Source: Candidatus Leptofilum proximum
GTDB taxonomy: Bacteria > Chloroflexota > Anaerolineae > Promineifilales > Promineifilaceae
Reading direction: 5' to 3'
Assembly: GCA_016710325.1 (NCBI GenBank)
Contig: JADJXK010000001.1
Location: 372,001 to 436,000 of the forward strand
DNA: 64,000 nt
In this document: one piece after another, positions 26,551 through 36,100 of the stretch
Layout: every line of letters begins with the position of its first letter
Numbering within the stretch: the stretch's first letter is position 1
The notes under the pieces: model-generated
What the model saw: only the letters and a program-made list of their open reading frames with translations
Told to the model about the DNA's origin: nothing
The model's database searches: none
Translations under genes and position numbers: made by a program

Positions 26551-28718
26551 GGATTTTGCTCTAGCGGCAGGGTAACGGCCGTTTGTCCCGCGCTATCCCC
26601 CACCAACGCCAGCCTCTCCAGCGTATCTAACCGGTATAAACCCAGCGCAACCTGGGCCGGTGCCTCATCAGGCGGCCAGGTCAGCGTCACTTCATCCACT
26701 ACGACCTCCTCCGTGTCCCAAATCGACGTGGGATAGCGCCCGCCCTGCGGCTGGCCATCATGCTGGGCTATAAGGCTTCCATCAGTACCCAGCAAATGGA
26801 GAAAGATGGTGTAATCCGTCGGTAACGGCCGTAATGCCTGCCAGTAAGTCGTCAACCGTGCCTGCCCATCCGCCACCTGCAAGTCGTAGCCAAGCAGCGT
26901 GATCTGGTTGGCGAAGTTGGCGTCAACTTTATGGGCGGGCGTGGGAACGGCCGTCTGCCCTGCCGCCACTTTAAGCCGGGCTAAATCGGTCGTTTGATCA
27001 TTGACCGTGTACACCAGCCGGGCAGCGGTGGGCAGCGTGCCCGGCGGCACAGTGAGTGGTAACGTGTCTAAAATCGTCAGCCCAGGCAGCGAAGATGGCC
27101 GCAAGTCGGCCGCGTCCAGCACAGAGCCGTCCCAATTCAGCAGCAAAATCTGCCCCTGCGCGGTTGGCCCTTGCTGGGGATAGCCCGCCAGCGAGACCGT
27201 AAAGACATCACCCGGCAGCAGCCGCACCGGAAAATCGACGGCTTCCACAAAAAAGCCATCGGCCGTCACCTGGCAAACTCTGGGCCAACCGGCAGGCGGC
27301 ATGTAAAGAAGCGGCCGGGCAAACGCTTCTCGTAGCTGGACCAGGCTGGCCAGCGCCAGGACCAGCAGGCCCAACACAGGCAAGGCAGCCGCCCACTTTT
27401 GCAGCAAAACATGGCCACGTCCCTGGGTTTTCCTGGCCAAAAACAGCGTCAGGCGCCACCAACCCAGGGCCAGCAGGGCGGCAATCGGCCCGGCAGCGGC
27501 ATAGGCTAATCGCCCCTGGTAACCGGACCAGTTGATCGTCTGGATGTAGCGCAGCAGGGAGGCATAAATGGCGGCTGCGGCCAGAACGTTGAACAGAACG
27601 GCCGTTGCCGAAACTGGAGAATTGGAGATTGGAGATTGGAGATTGGGGCGCCACCAATCTCCAATCTCCAATCTCCAATCCCTAGCCACCAAAACCAGCC
27701 CCATCGCTGCCACCGCCACCATCACCGCCAGCAGGCCATACACCCATCCCGGCGCCTGAATCTTCAACCAGCCAAACCAGGCCCAGTACGATTGGAAGTG
27801 GATGACCACAAAGTCGCGCAAATCGGCCAGCGTCAGGGCCGAGGTACGCAGCACTTCCGACCCTTTAGCCTGCAAATGCACGTCCCAGGCCAGGGGATCG
27901 CCATACAGTTGAGCGGCGCGCACATACCACCATCCGGCGATGAGCAGAGGCAGCCCGAGCACAACAGCGCCATTTTGCAGCGCCTGTCTTTTACGGCCGT
28001 TCCCGGCACTCAACAAAACAGCCAGCAGCGGCAACGGCCAGAAGGCCAGCAACGCAAATTTGGTCAGCAGCGCCAGCCCCATCAGCACACCCAGAGCAAC
28101 AAATCGGCGCAGCGTGGGCTGCCCCGTCGCCTGTACGGAGACGTATACCAGCGCCGCGCCGAGAACGGCCGTTAACACGTCATTGTTCACGCTGGCCGTC
28201 ATAAATAAAAACTGCGGATTAAACGCCAAAAACGCCGCCGCCAGCAAACCGGCCCGCTTATCACCGGGAACCATCTGCCGCCCCAGCCGGTAGGCCAGCC
28301 AGACGGTGATGAGGCCCAGCAGCACCGACACCAGCCGGGCCGCCCGGAACGCCAGGTAATCGCTGGCAAATACGTTTTGTTCGGCCGGTTGGTGCAAATA
28401 AAAATGCGCCCGGCCGCCATCGTGCGGGTCAAAGGTGAAGCAGGCATTCAGCGGAAAATCGGCCGAAGCGGTCATGGGGAATGGGGCGGTAGCGGCCGCA
28501 TTCAGCAGGTAAAACAACGGCGGCTGGTTGGCTTCCATCGTCGCGTTGTCAGCCGCGACGGGGTGCATCACCGGGAAGGCGCGGTTTTCCAGCAGGTAGC
28601 GCACGTAGAGGAAATGGTCAATCTCATCCGGGGACTCTCCCAGCGGCACAACCAAACTCATCACCACCGCCAGCACGGTGTAACTGAGCAAAATCAAGGG
28701 CAGGGCGAACTTTTTCAC
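26547..28718 (-). CDS. DUF2142-like GT-C glycosyltransferase with C-terminal module
   Basis: 723 residues from a GTG start that overlaps the preceding stop by 4 bp. The first loop holds GESPDEIDHF (Asp31-Glu32, Asp34-His35), and NQPPLFYLLNA follows, as in DUF2142 and GT39 proteins. About 11 helices occupy residues 1-470. The C-terminal module is complete (TTYWQALRP, IFLHLLG, AQHDGQPQGG, LGLYRLDT). A heptamer hairpin at 27615-27681 lies inside the gene, in frame, in a loop between helices, and encodes DWRLEIGDWW...NLQSPISN. The gene is sandwiched between two YfhO paralogs in a tightly overlapping run of three. Confidence 0.83.
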   Translation of the reverse strand: MKKFALPLILLSYTVLAVVMSLVVPLGESPDEIDHFLYVRYLLENRAFPVMHPVAADNATMEANQPPLFYLLNAAATAPFPMTASADFPLNACFTFDPHDGGRAHFYLHQPAEQNVFASDYLAFRAARLVSVLLGLITVWLAYRLGRQMVPGDKRAGLLAAAFLAFNPQFLFMTASVNNDVLTAVLGAALVYVSVQATGQPTLRRFVALGVLMGLALLTKFALLAFWPLPLLAVLLSAGNGRKRQALQNGAVVLGLPLLIAGWWYVRAAQLYGDPLAWDVHLQAKGSEVLRTSALTLADLRDFVVIHFQSYWAWFGWLKIQAPGWVYGLLAVMVAVAAMGLVLVARDWRLEIGDWWRPNLQSPISNSPVSATAVLFNVLAAAAIYASLLRYIQTINWSGYQGRLAYAAAGPIAALLALGWWRLTLFLARKTQGRGHVLLQKWAAALPVLGLLVLALASLVQLREAFARPLLYMPPAGWPRVCQVTADGFFVEAVDFPVRLLPGDVFTVSLAGYPQQGPTAQGQILLLNWDGSVLDAADLRPSSLPGLTILDTLPLTVPPGTLPTAARLVYTVNDQTTDLARLKVAAGQTAVPTPAHKVDANFANQITLLGYDLQVADGQARLTTYWQALRPLPTDYTIFLHLLGTDGSLIAQHDGQPQGGRYPTSIWDTEEVVVDEVTLTWPPDEAPAQVALGLYRLDTLERLALVGDSAGQTAVTLPLEQNP
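27615..27681. repeat. Heptamer hairpin inside a coding region (GGAGATT type)
   Basis: ATTGGAGATTGGAGATTGG is followed by its near-perfect reverse complement. It is in frame with the gene at 26547 and encodes both LEIGDW and LQSPISN peptides. Confidence 0.88.
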
Positions 28719-31570
28719 GGCCGTTTCCTCCCCATGCCTGCCACACCCAGCGCCACCACTCCCATCAGCGCCACTCCACTCGCCACCGCCCCAATCACAA
28801 ACGGCAGCGGCCGGTAACGAAAGACGATCTCATGGACGCCTGCCGGGACGTACACCGCCCGCACCACCGTGTTCGCCCGGTACAGCGGCGTTGGCTGCCC
28901 GTCCACCGCCGCCCGCCAGCCCACATCATAGGCGTCGGCCAGGACCACAAAACCGGGCGCGGCCATCTCCGCTTGCAGCGTCACCTGGTTCAAAGCGGCT
29001 TTGGTGATGGTCACGGTCCCGGCCGCTGCCGCCGGTTCCGCAATGGCCGGTGGTGCGGGCTGGCCTTCTAGCTCCAGCACCACCACCTGCCCCTGCCGCG
29101 CCACGCTGGCCTGCACGGCCGCCAGCGCCGCCTCCGGCGACCCGACGATCTGCGCTGCCGGAACGACAAAAGCCCGCCCCAGGTCGCCCTCGTTGGCATA
29201 GACCCGCGTCTTGCCCGATTCATGCACCAGGCCGGGCCGCGACCGGACAAAGGCCGCGTATGCCCACTCACCAGCGGCGCTGCTGCCCACTGTTACCTCG
29301 CCGCTGCCGCTAAAACTCAGCGCGGCCAGGAATTCATTTCCCCAGTCGGAAGGAAAAGGGGTGAAGAAGAAGGGGGTCCAACCCGTGCCGTTCACGTCTG
29401 CGGCCGACACGGTGTGATGGGCCAATTCCTGGCCACCATCAGGGGTGAGCAGGCGCAGGGTGATGTCGCCCTGGGCTGATGAAGCCACACGCAGGGGCAC
29501 GTCGATGCGGAACAATCCGGCGCTGCCCACGGTTAACGGCCGCTGCGCCACAGCCAGCACCCGCCAATCGGACACGGCCGTTTCACCCCCCACCGCCACC
29601 TCATCGCCCCACATCTCCTGCGTAGTCACAATGTGGCTCACGCCCAGCCCATCCAGCAGCGGCGAGTTCACCGCCTGCAAGGGCAGCAGCACCCGGCCAA
29701 AACGGATCACCTCGCCGCTTTCGGCCAGCCGCAGGTACGCCACCAATCGCCGCGAAATGCCCGGCCCGTAGCCGCTCAGGCTGGGGACAAAATCGGCCAG
29801 CGCCGTGTTGGGACGGTAGGCGATGCCTTCGGCCAGGCCGGTGATGCGCGGCGTTTCGGGCAGGTTATGCAGGAAAACGGCCGTTTCCGTCTCTGGAAAC
29901 ATCTCGGAAACAGGCGAGAGGGTATTGTAATCATGCCCGGCGGCGAACAGGTCCAGCGCCACCAGCGCCAGCGCCAGCCCGCCAAACCAAGCCGCGCCCA
30001 GCTTTCCCCGCCAGTGGACCCACAACAAGAAAGCGCTCACCAGCAGCAAAACGATGAAGGTGAGAAACGGCCGCTGCCAAAAAGTCCAATCCACCTCCCC
30101 GCGGTACCAAAACAGGTAGACAGCCGCCAGCGCCAGCAAGGCAGCCACCGCAATCACCAGCCACCAGGGCCGCCCTGGCACACCTGCACTGAGAGCGGAC
30201 GCAGCGTCCGTCGTCGAAGTGGCCGTTTCATCCAGCAGCCGATCCAGGCCAATGGCTGCCAGCACCGCCGCCGCCACCACCACCAACACCGCCGCCCGGC
30301 TGGGCAGCAAGCCGCCAAACACCGGCAGCCAATAGAGCACTCCGTAACCCGGCGTGCCCAGCGTCCACAACAAACCCAGCCCGCCCCAGGCCAGCCAGAA
30401 CCGTGTAACTTGCCCGTGCCGCCCCGGCCAAACGGCCGCCCCCACCAGCAGCAGCGGCAAAATGCCCACGTACAGGGCCGTCTCGTTGTAGTTGTCAAAA
30501 CCCCACCAATTGCCTTGCAGCGGCGTACCAAAAAAATCGGGCATTACCAGGGCAGCAAAACGGTTAAGCAGGCCGTACTGCTGCGATTCGGCCCAGGTGA
30601 GCGGCTGGCGATGGCTCTGCCGCAGGAAGGCGAAAGCGGGCAGAACCTGAATCAGGGACAGGCCAATGCCCAATCCCAACGGCAGCAGCACCGCCACCAA
30701 TCCCCGGCGCGGCGACCGGCGCAGCACCGGCCACAAACGCCAGAAAAGGTAAAGAACGGCCGTCAAACTCACATACAGTGCCCAATTCCAATGCCCCCCC
30801 AGCCAGGGCAGGGCAAAGGCCAGAGCAAAAAGGCCGGTGGAGATTGGGGACTGGAGAATGGAGATTGGAGATTGGGGACTGGAGATTGGAGACTGGAGAT
30901 TGGAGATTGGCTGATCCTTGCCACTTGCCACTTGCCACTTGCCACTTGCCACTTGCTTCTCCACCGCCCACAGCGCCAGCGGCAGCCAGATGATGGCCGC
31001 GTGAACCACCTGCCACTCCAGCCAGACGACCATCAGGCCGTTGCCGGTAAAAACGACGACGCCCAACAGCGCCGCCGACCGCAGCAGCCTCAGCCGCCGC
31101 AAATACAAAAACATGAACGTCGCCCCCAGGCCCATTTGCAGGAAGATGGTCAGGTCCACGGCCGTTGCCCCATCCAGCCAGTAATACAGCAGCGACAGCG
31201 GATAAAACAGGCCCGCCTGGGTATCGTAAATGGCCGGGTAGCCGCCAAAAAGCTGGTCGCTCCACAGAGGCAGTTCCCCCTGCCGCACCTGCGCCGCCGT
31301 CCAGGCCTTCACCGGGTAGATGTAAAAAACGGCGTCTTCCAGCAGCGGATTGTGTACGGCCGCTGCCACATTGGGCTGCTGCCAGGGCGGGATGGTCTGG
31401 TTGACAATATCCAGGGGCAGCAGCACCCAATCGGGCTGCAGTGCCTTGCCCAACAGCAAAACCAGCAGCAGCCACAGGGCGACGATGGACAATCCATCGC
31501 GGCGGTGTTCATTACCTGGGGCAAGGTGTGTGTGGCGCTCGTGGTGGCGCCGCTGTTGGGCTGTCGTCAT
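28715..31570 (-). CDS. YfhO-family membrane protein
   Basis: 951 residues from the ATG at 31570 (MTTAQQ); the frame is open for 25 further codons but those run into a palindrome. The YfhO signatures are LLPLDIVNQTIPPW, ELPLWSDQLFGGYP and TQAGLFYPLSLLYY, and the C-terminal soluble part ends with DVGWRAAVDGQ and VPAGVHEIVFRYRP. It is a clear paralog of the protein at 23758. A double heptamer array (30838-30957) lies in frame between two helices and encodes SGKWQVASGKDQPISNLQ and similar. Its stop overlaps the next gene by 4 bp. Confidence 0.84.
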   Translation of the reverse strand: MTTAQQRRHHERHTHLAPGNEHRRDGLSIVALWLLLVLLLGKALQPDWVLLPLDIVNQTIPPWQQPNVAAAVHNPLLEDAVFYIYPVKAWTAAQVRQGELPLWSDQLFGGYPAIYDTQAGLFYPLSLLYYWLDGATAVDLTIFLQMGLGATFMFLYLRRLRLLRSAALLGVVVFTGNGLMVVWLEWQVVHAAIIWLPLALWAVEKQVASGKWQVASGKDQPISNLQSPISSPQSPISILQSPISTGLFALAFALPWLGGHWNWALYVSLTAVLYLFWRLWPVLRRSPRRGLVAVLLPLGLGIGLSLIQVLPAFAFLRQSHRQPLTWAESQQYGLLNRFAALVMPDFFGTPLQGNWWGFDNYNETALYVGILPLLLVGAAVWPGRHGQVTRFWLAWGGLGLLWTLGTPGYGVLYWLPVFGGLLPSRAAVLVVVAAAVLAAIGLDRLLDETATSTTDAASALSAGVPGRPWWLVIAVAALLALAAVYLFWYRGEVDWTFWQRPFLTFIVLLLVSAFLLWVHWRGKLGAAWFGGLALALVALDLFAAGHDYNTLSPVSEMFPETETAVFLHNLPETPRITGLAEGIAYRPNTALADFVPSLSGYGPGISRRLVAYLRLAESGEVIRFGRVLLPLQAVNSPLLDGLGVSHIVTTQEMWGDEVAVGGETAVSDWRVLAVAQRPLTVGSAGLFRIDVPLRVASSAQGDITLRLLTPDGGQELAHHTVSAADVNGTGWTPFFFTPFPSDWGNEFLAALSFSGSGEVTVGSSAAGEWAYAAFVRSRPGLVHESGKTRVYANEGDLGRAFVVPAAQIVGSPEAALAAVQASVARQGQVVVLELEGQPAPPAIAEPAAAAGTVTITKAALNQVTLQAEMAAPGFVVLADAYDVGWRAAVDGQPTPLYRANTVVRAVYVPAGVHEIVFRYRPLPFVIGAVASGVALMGVVALGVAGMGRKRP
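30838..30957. repeat. Two heptamer arrays inside a coding region
   Basis: GGAGATTGGAGACTGGAGAT units stand next to five CCACTTG units. Both arrays are read in frame in the YfhO gene, with a total length near 120 bp. Confidence 0.85.
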
Positions 31571-31618
31571 AGCGGGCGTATTGTACCCAAAACCACCTCT
31601 GGCCACATATTCGCTATC

Positions 31619-31686
31619 TTTGACCCAAAGGGTTTTAGGCCACAACTGGTGGGCCTCTCGATAGAAAAACCCTTCGGGTCTTCAAA
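31619..31686. repeat. Palindrome GACCCAAAGGGTTTT / AAAACCCTTCGGGTC
   Basis: TTTGACCCAAAGGGTTTT pairs with AAAACCCTTCGGGTC-TTCAAA around an inner GGCCAC...GTGGGCC hairpin. It lies between the divergent genes at 28715 and 31743. Its ends recall the GGG...CCC ends of element family B. Confidence 0.6.
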
Positions 31687-31742
31687 ACTGCAAACTTAGT
31701 GACATTGCCAATCAATTCCCCCTCGGTTAATATCCGCCATTG

Positions 31743-33653
31743 ATGGCACGCAACCGTTATTTATACATCCTCCTCACCACCTTCACCCTGCTGCTGGCGG
31801 CGCTTATCTTAACCGATGTCTGGCCTGGTCTGCGCGGCCCGGCCCCGGACACCTCTGAATGGCATTGGATTTACCGGTTACGGCCGTTTTCCCGCTGGTG
31901 GCTGCCCCTGTTGGCAGCGGCTGGTATGGTTGGGCTGACGGCCTGGTGGCTAAAAACAAAGCGTCTGCTTTTGTGGCTGGCAGCGCTGGTCATCGGCAAC
32001 CTGCTGCTGCAAGGCGCCCTGGTTTACGCCGAAAAACCGGCCGTCCTCACCGAGCTAATCGAGCGCACCCTGGCCGATGAAACCAACGGCTATTTCCGCC
32101 TGGCAGCCGAGACAGGCGACCTCAACAGCCTGCTGCGCCACTATCCCAGCCTGATGCCTACGTTCCCGTCCGAGCATACACGCACTCACCCACCGGGCAT
32201 CATCCTCGCCAACTGGCTGGTCATCCAGGGTTTCACGCGCTGGCCAAACCTCTCCCAAAGCATCGCCGAGCAAATCTGGCCGCTGCGTTGCACCGACCTC
32301 TGGCTGCTGAACGGACCACCGCCTGTGGCCGCGGCCCTGGCCACCGTCACCTTGCTCACTATGCTGGCCGGAGCCCTCACGGTCGTTCCCACCTACGGCC
32401 TGGCCCGCCGCCTGCTGCCCCAACAACCGGCTCGATTGGCCGCCGCCTTTGTGGCCACGCTGCCCTCGCTGATCATTTTCACCCCCACCCCGGCGCAGGT
32501 TGATGTGCTCCTGGCGGTGACTGCACTATGGTGTCTACACGAAGGTTTGCTCAAAAAAGCAAATGGCTGGGTTTTTATCTATCTGAGCGGACTGCTCGTT
32601 TCGATTACCACATTTAACAGCCTGGGCAATGGGGCGCTTGTGCTTTTGTTCACCGGGTATGCCGGGTGGCAGTGGTGGCAGGAAAGGGCGGTACGGCCGT
32701 TTACCCACTTCCTCACCCAGCTGACGTGGCTGGGTCTCGGCACAGCCACCGTCTGGCTGGTGTATTGGGGAGGATGGAGTGTGCCGCCCTGGACTGTGGC
32801 GCAGGTGGGCCTGGCCCAGCATTATGAACTGGTGACAATCCACCGGCGTTATGCGTGGTGGCTGGTTTACAACCTGCTGGACGTGCTGCTTTTTGCCGGG
32901 CCGGTGGTTGTGATTGGCTTTATCGCCCTGTTCCGTAAGCCTGGTTCCGTATTCCGTGAACCGTATGCCCGGCTTGTCCTGGCGCTGGTTGTGCTCTTCG
33001 TGCTGCTGGACGTGTCCGGCTCGGCCCGAGGTGAAGTCGGGCGCTTGTGGCTGTTCCTCATGCCCTTCCTGGCCATCGGCAGCGCCGCTTTCTTCTTCCC
33101 CAGCGACACCCCTTCACCCCTTCACCCCTTCACCCGCTCACCCCTGCCTTTGATCGCCCTACAACTCCTCATCACCCTGGCCATTGGCCTGGCCTGGCAG
33201 CCCATTGAAGCGGTGATCGTAGTGGCCGAGCCACCGCCGCTGCCTTCCAATCCCAGCCCAGAAAGTGCGACTGACGTCACCTTTTTTGCCGCCGCCGAGC
33301 CACTCATGACCTTACGCGGCTATGACCTGGCCCAAACCGATGAGACGCTAGACCTGACGCTTTACTGGCAAGCCGAACAAACGGCCGTACGGCCGTACAC
33401 CGTCTTCACCCATCTGCTCAATGCCAAGGGGGAACTGGTCGCCCAGCAAGACAACTGGCCGGTAAACGGCCGTTGGCCCCCCACCTGCTGGCAAAACAAC
33501 AACCTCATCACCGACCCTTACCGGCTGTCACTGGCCGGTTTGCCGCCCGGCTCCTACACGCTGGCCGTCGGCTGGTACGACGCCCGCGACAACACCCGCC
33601 TGCACCTGGCCAACAGCCAGGATGCGCTGCTGCTGGCAACAGTTGTGAAATGA
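31743..33653 (+). CDS. GT-C-like membrane glycosyltransferase with C-terminal module
   Basis: 636 residues from the ATG at 31743; the TTG before it was not used. About ten helices occupy residues 5-480. The large first loop has ADETNGYFRLAAETGD followed by THPPGIILANWL; Asp-Glu and the PPG motif fit a GT-C catalytic loop, but the family is less clear than for its neighbours. The C-terminal module is present (TLYWQAEQT, YTVFTHLLNAKG, AQQDN, AVGWYDARDN). A CCCCTTCA array at 33107-33146 encodes SPLHPFTRSP in frame. It is convergent with the gene at 33717. Confidence 0.78.
   Translation: MARNRYLYILLTTFTLLLAALILTDVWPGLRGPAPDTSEWHWIYRLRPFSRWWLPLLAAAGMVGLTAWWLKTKRLLLWLAALVIGNLLLQGALVYAEKPAVLTELIERTLADETNGYFRLAAETGDLNSLLRHYPSLMPTFPSEHTRTHPPGIILANWLVIQGFTRWPNLSQSIAEQIWPLRCTDLWLLNGPPPVAAALATVTLLTMLAGALTVVPTYGLARRLLPQQPARLAAAFVATLPSLIIFTPTPAQVDVLLAVTALWCLHEGLLKKANGWVFIYLSGLLVSITTFNSLGNGALVLLFTGYAGWQWWQERAVRPFTHFLTQLTWLGLGTATVWLVYWGGWSVPPWTVAQVGLAQHYELVTIHRRYAWWLVYNLLDVLLFAGPVVVIGFIALFRKPGSVFREPYARLVLALVVLFVLLDVSGSARGEVGRLWLFLMPFLAIGSAAFFFPSDTPSPLHPFTRSPLPLIALQLLITLAIGLAWQPIEAVIVVAEPPPLPSNPSPESATDVTFFAAAEPLMTLRGYDLAQTDETLDLTLYWQAEQTAVRPYTVFTHLLNAKGELVAQQDNWPVNGRWPPTCWQNNNLITDPYRLSLAGLPPGSYTLAVGWYDARDNTRLHLANSQDALLLATVVK
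33107..33146. repeat. Heptamer array inside a coding region (CCCCTTCA type)
   Basis: Direct repeats of CACCCCTT with variants, in frame in the gene at 31743. The complementary type (GGGTGAA) occurs in the convergent gene at 34800-34851. Confidence 0.75.
33379..33398. repeat. Two overlapping copies of the ACGGCCGT palindrome
   Basis: Two copies stand directly side by side (ACGGCCGTACGGCCGT) inside the gene at 31743, encoding TAVRPY. This is the densest spot of the window-wide palindrome. Confidence 0.85.
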
Positions 33654-33729
33654 GAGACTGGAGATTGGAGATTGGTAATTTTCATTCACCAGTCTCCAAT
33701 CTCTAATCTCCAATCTCTATTCTCCAATC
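33653..33729. repeat. Heptamer array with inverted arms between convergent genes
   Basis: GAGACTGGAGATTGGAGATT is followed by AATCTCTAATCTCCAATCTC. It covers nearly the whole gap between the stops of two convergent genes and could form a hairpin on either strand. Confidence 0.82.
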
Positions 33730-36017
33730 CCCCGCTCCACCACAATCGGCTCGGCCAGGCGCTCCAGCGTTGCGCCGTCATACAGGCCAATGGCGAAGGA
33801 GTTGACAACGGCCGTTTCCGGCACGGTAAAACGATGTAACTGGACAAAAACGTCGCCCGGCTGCCAGGCGGTGGGGTCCACGTCCAGCCCATCCCACTGG
33901 CCCACCAACTGCCCCGTCTCGTCCAGCGCGTGCACGAAGATTTTTAACGGCCGTTCTGTCGCCTGGGTCACCTGCCAGCCGGTGACCAGGTTGATTTCGC
34001 TGGCCGGTTGGCCGTTTCGCACGTCATCATAGCCGAGGAAAACGGCCGTTTCCCCCATCGGGACCACCTGCGCCCAGGGAATCGGCGGGGGATAAACGGG
34101 CTGCGCCAGCTGCTGGCGGCCATCGGCGGCCGTAAAGACAACGGCTAAATCGGCAAAGGGCAACAAAAACTGATCCACTGACTGATCCGCAGCATTGACC
34201 CACCAGCCCACTCTGGCCGGCCAGATGAAACTGGTGCGTGCGTCATACCAGCGCACGCGCACGTCATTTGTTCCCAGCCGGGCGTGGAGTTCCGGGGCCA
34301 GCTCTGCCGGGCGCAGGCCGCTAAAGGCCACGTCAACCGGCTCGCCCCGCGCCGCCACTTCGTAGACAAAAATGCTGCCGCCAATCCGGGCCACCGGCTC
34401 TTTATCGCGGAACCAGGCAAAGGTATCGTGTGCCTCGCCCAACACCAGCCCTTGCAGGTTGGTGACGCTGATGGCGTAAAAACCGGGGGCCGGGTCGCGG
34501 GGATTAAATGCCTGGCGGAAAGGCGGGATTTGCTCCGGGCCAGGTTCCCAGGTGGGCAGCGCTGTAAAGTCCAATCCATAGGCGCTGGGATGAGCGGTGC
34601 CAAAGTAGCTCAGGTACAGCGGCACATCGTGCTCACGCTGCCACTCGGCCAGGGCGGGTAAATCCTGCCCCCAATCCAGGTTGCTGTCAGACAACAGCTG
34701 CCAGCGGTTTTCCGGCCTGCCCGCGGCCCAATTGAAGTAGGGGATGTAGTTGGGCCAGGCCAGCAGGGCGATGAGGAAGAGCCAGAGGGGGAGGAGGAGG
34801 TGAAGGGGTGAACGGGTGAGCGGGTGAAGGGGTGAGCGGGTGAGGGTGAAGGCAATGAAGAGGAAGAGGAAGGGCAGGATGGGCAGCAGGTGGCGGTAGC
34901 CGATGTTAAGAGGCGTGAAGAGGCTGATGAGGAAATAAACGGCCGTTGCCCCCACCAACACCCACAAACTAAAACCAACCCTCCGGTTGCGCACGACGCC
35001 ATACGCACTACGCGCAAGGCTATAACCCAACAACAGCAGCGTCGGCAAAGGCGTTTTGAGCAGAAACGTGACGGGGAAGTAGTACCACCAGCCGGTTTCG
35101 GCAAAGCGACCAAACAGGTAAGCGCCATGCGGACGGCTGAAATAGTCCAGCTGCCAGGCAATATCGGCCCAGTAAGCGGCGGCGGGGAACGGCCGTAGCT
35201 GAAATCCATACACCGCCCACACCAACAGCGCCGCCACACCACCGGCCCCAACCAAAAACCAGATGGGCCGCCAGGAGCGCTGTTTGATCACCATCCCCAG
35301 CGCCAGCAGCCCTAAAATCGGCCCCAGTGCCGCCGCACTGAACTTGGTCGCTGCCGCGCCGCCCAATCCCAAGCCGGTGAGCAGGATGGCGTAGGGCGTA
35401 GGGTGTAAGGCGTAAGGCGTATTCGGATTACGGACAACGGATAACGGATAACGGATAACGGTCCAGCGCCAAAAACCGTACACCGCCAGCAGCATAAAAA
35501 ATGTTACCGCTACATCGCTGGAGATCAGGCCGCCGTGGGCCAGGAAGTTGGGATCAAAAGCAAAGAGCGCCAGGGCCAGGAATGCGGCCGTTTTCCCGGC
35601 CAGTTCGCGTCCCCAACGGTAAAGCAGCGCCCCCAACAGCAGCGCCAGCCACAAAGTTGGCAGTCGGCCCAAAAAGATGAGGCGCAGCGGATTTTCGTTT
35701 AACTGCCACAAAAAGTGATCGCTGGCAATCTCCCACTCGCCCGCCTGCCAGGCAGCCGAGTCGGTGGGCAGCTGCAAATCCGGCTCGGTGAGCAGGGGCA
35801 GGGCGTTGAGACTACTGGCCAAGAGCGGATGGCCCCACAAAAAGTGGGTCGCACCGGTCTTCACGTAGGCAGTGCCGCGAAAGAGGTGCCCCTGTTCGTC
35901 TACCGTCAGGCTTTTTTGGCTGACGCTGGTAAGGCTAAACGCATAGAGGAGCAGCAGCAGGAGAACGGCCGTTCCCCGCCCTGTTATCCATCGCCATAAA
36001 CTGCCGGATTGCACCAT
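33717..36017 (-). CDS. GT39/PMT-like GT-C glycosyltransferase with C-terminal module
   Basis: 766 residues. Asp40-Glu41 in SLTVDEQGHLF is the acidic pair. The paralog signature SDSNLDWGQDLPALAEW is followed by LSYFGTAHPSAYGLD and FYAISVTNLQGL. The C-terminal module follows (LVTGWQVTQ, IFVHALDETGQLVGQWDGLD, IGLYDGAT). Two heptamer arrays are in frame: TVIRYPLSVVRNPNTPYALH (35393-35462) and LTRSPLHPLTRSPLH (34800-34851). Both fall outside the conserved motifs, in loops or at a helix edge. The gene is the last of a minus-strand run that begins at 42387. Confidence 0.84.
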   Translation of the reverse strand: MVQSGSLWRWITGRGTAVLLLLLLYAFSLTSVSQKSLTVDEQGHLFRGTAYVKTGATHFLWGHPLLASSLNALPLLTEPDLQLPTDSAAWQAGEWEIASDHFLWQLNENPLRLIFLGRLPTLWLALLLGALLYRWGRELAGKTAAFLALALFAFDPNFLAHGGLISSDVAVTFFMLLAVYGFWRWTVIRYPLSVVRNPNTPYALHPTPYAILLTGLGLGGAAATKFSAAALGPILGLLALGMVIKQRSWRPIWFLVGAGGVAALLVWAVYGFQLRPFPAAAYWADIAWQLDYFSRPHGAYLFGRFAETGWWYYFPVTFLLKTPLPTLLLLGYSLARSAYGVVRNRRVGFSLWVLVGATAVYFLISLFTPLNIGYRHLLPILPFLFLFIAFTLTRSPLHPLTRSPLHLLLPLWLFLIALLAWPNYIPYFNWAAGRPENRWQLLSDSNLDWGQDLPALAEWQREHDVPLYLSYFGTAHPSAYGLDFTALPTWEPGPEQIPPFRQAFNPRDPAPGFYAISVTNLQGLVLGEAHDTFAWFRDKEPVARIGGSIFVYEVAARGEPVDVAFSGLRPAELAPELHARLGTNDVRVRWYDARTSFIWPARVGWWVNAADQSVDQFLLPFADLAVVFTAADGRQQLAQPVYPPPIPWAQVVPMGETAVFLGYDDVRNGQPASEINLVTGWQVTQATERPLKIFVHALDETGQLVGQWDGLDVDPTAWQPGDVFVQLHRFTVPETAVVNSFAIGLYDGATLERLAEPIVVERGIGE
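34800..34851. repeat. Heptamer array inside a coding region (GGGTGAA type)
   Basis: GTGAAGGGGTGAACGGGTGA units, read in frame on the minus strand as SPLHPLTRSPLH. Confidence 0.78.
35393..35462. repeat. Two heptamer arrays inside a coding region (GGCGTAA and GGATAAC types)
   Basis: GTAAGGCGTAAGGCGTATTC is followed by four GGATAAC units. In frame on the minus strand. Confidence 0.8.
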
Positions 36018-36026
36018 AGCTCAAAG

Positions 36027-36100
36027 GGGAATTGGAGATTGGAGACTGGAGATTGGACTACTGAAAGTCCCCAGTCCCTAATCTCCAATCTCTAATCTCA
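36027..36100. repeat. Heptamer array with inverted arms (GGAGATT type)
   Basis: GAATTGGAGATTGGAGACTG is followed by TCCCTAATCTCCAATCTC. It encodes the C-terminal LRLEIGD of the gene at 36078. Confidence 0.82.

Noticed and set aside
30838..30957. CRISPR array
   Set aside because: The repeats are 7 bp units without unique spacers and are in frame in a coding gene. No cas gene is present.
29633..31699. Plus-strand open frame of 688 codons
   Set aside because: It is antisense to the YfhO gene with its clear family motifs. The composition (Gln, Pro, Arg, His rich) is typical of an antisense shadow in GC-rich DNA.
31705..31742. Promoter TTGCCA...TAATAT before the gene at 31743
   Set aside because: Only 4 of 6 bases in the -10 box, and it would leave almost no leader. 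Too weak to list.
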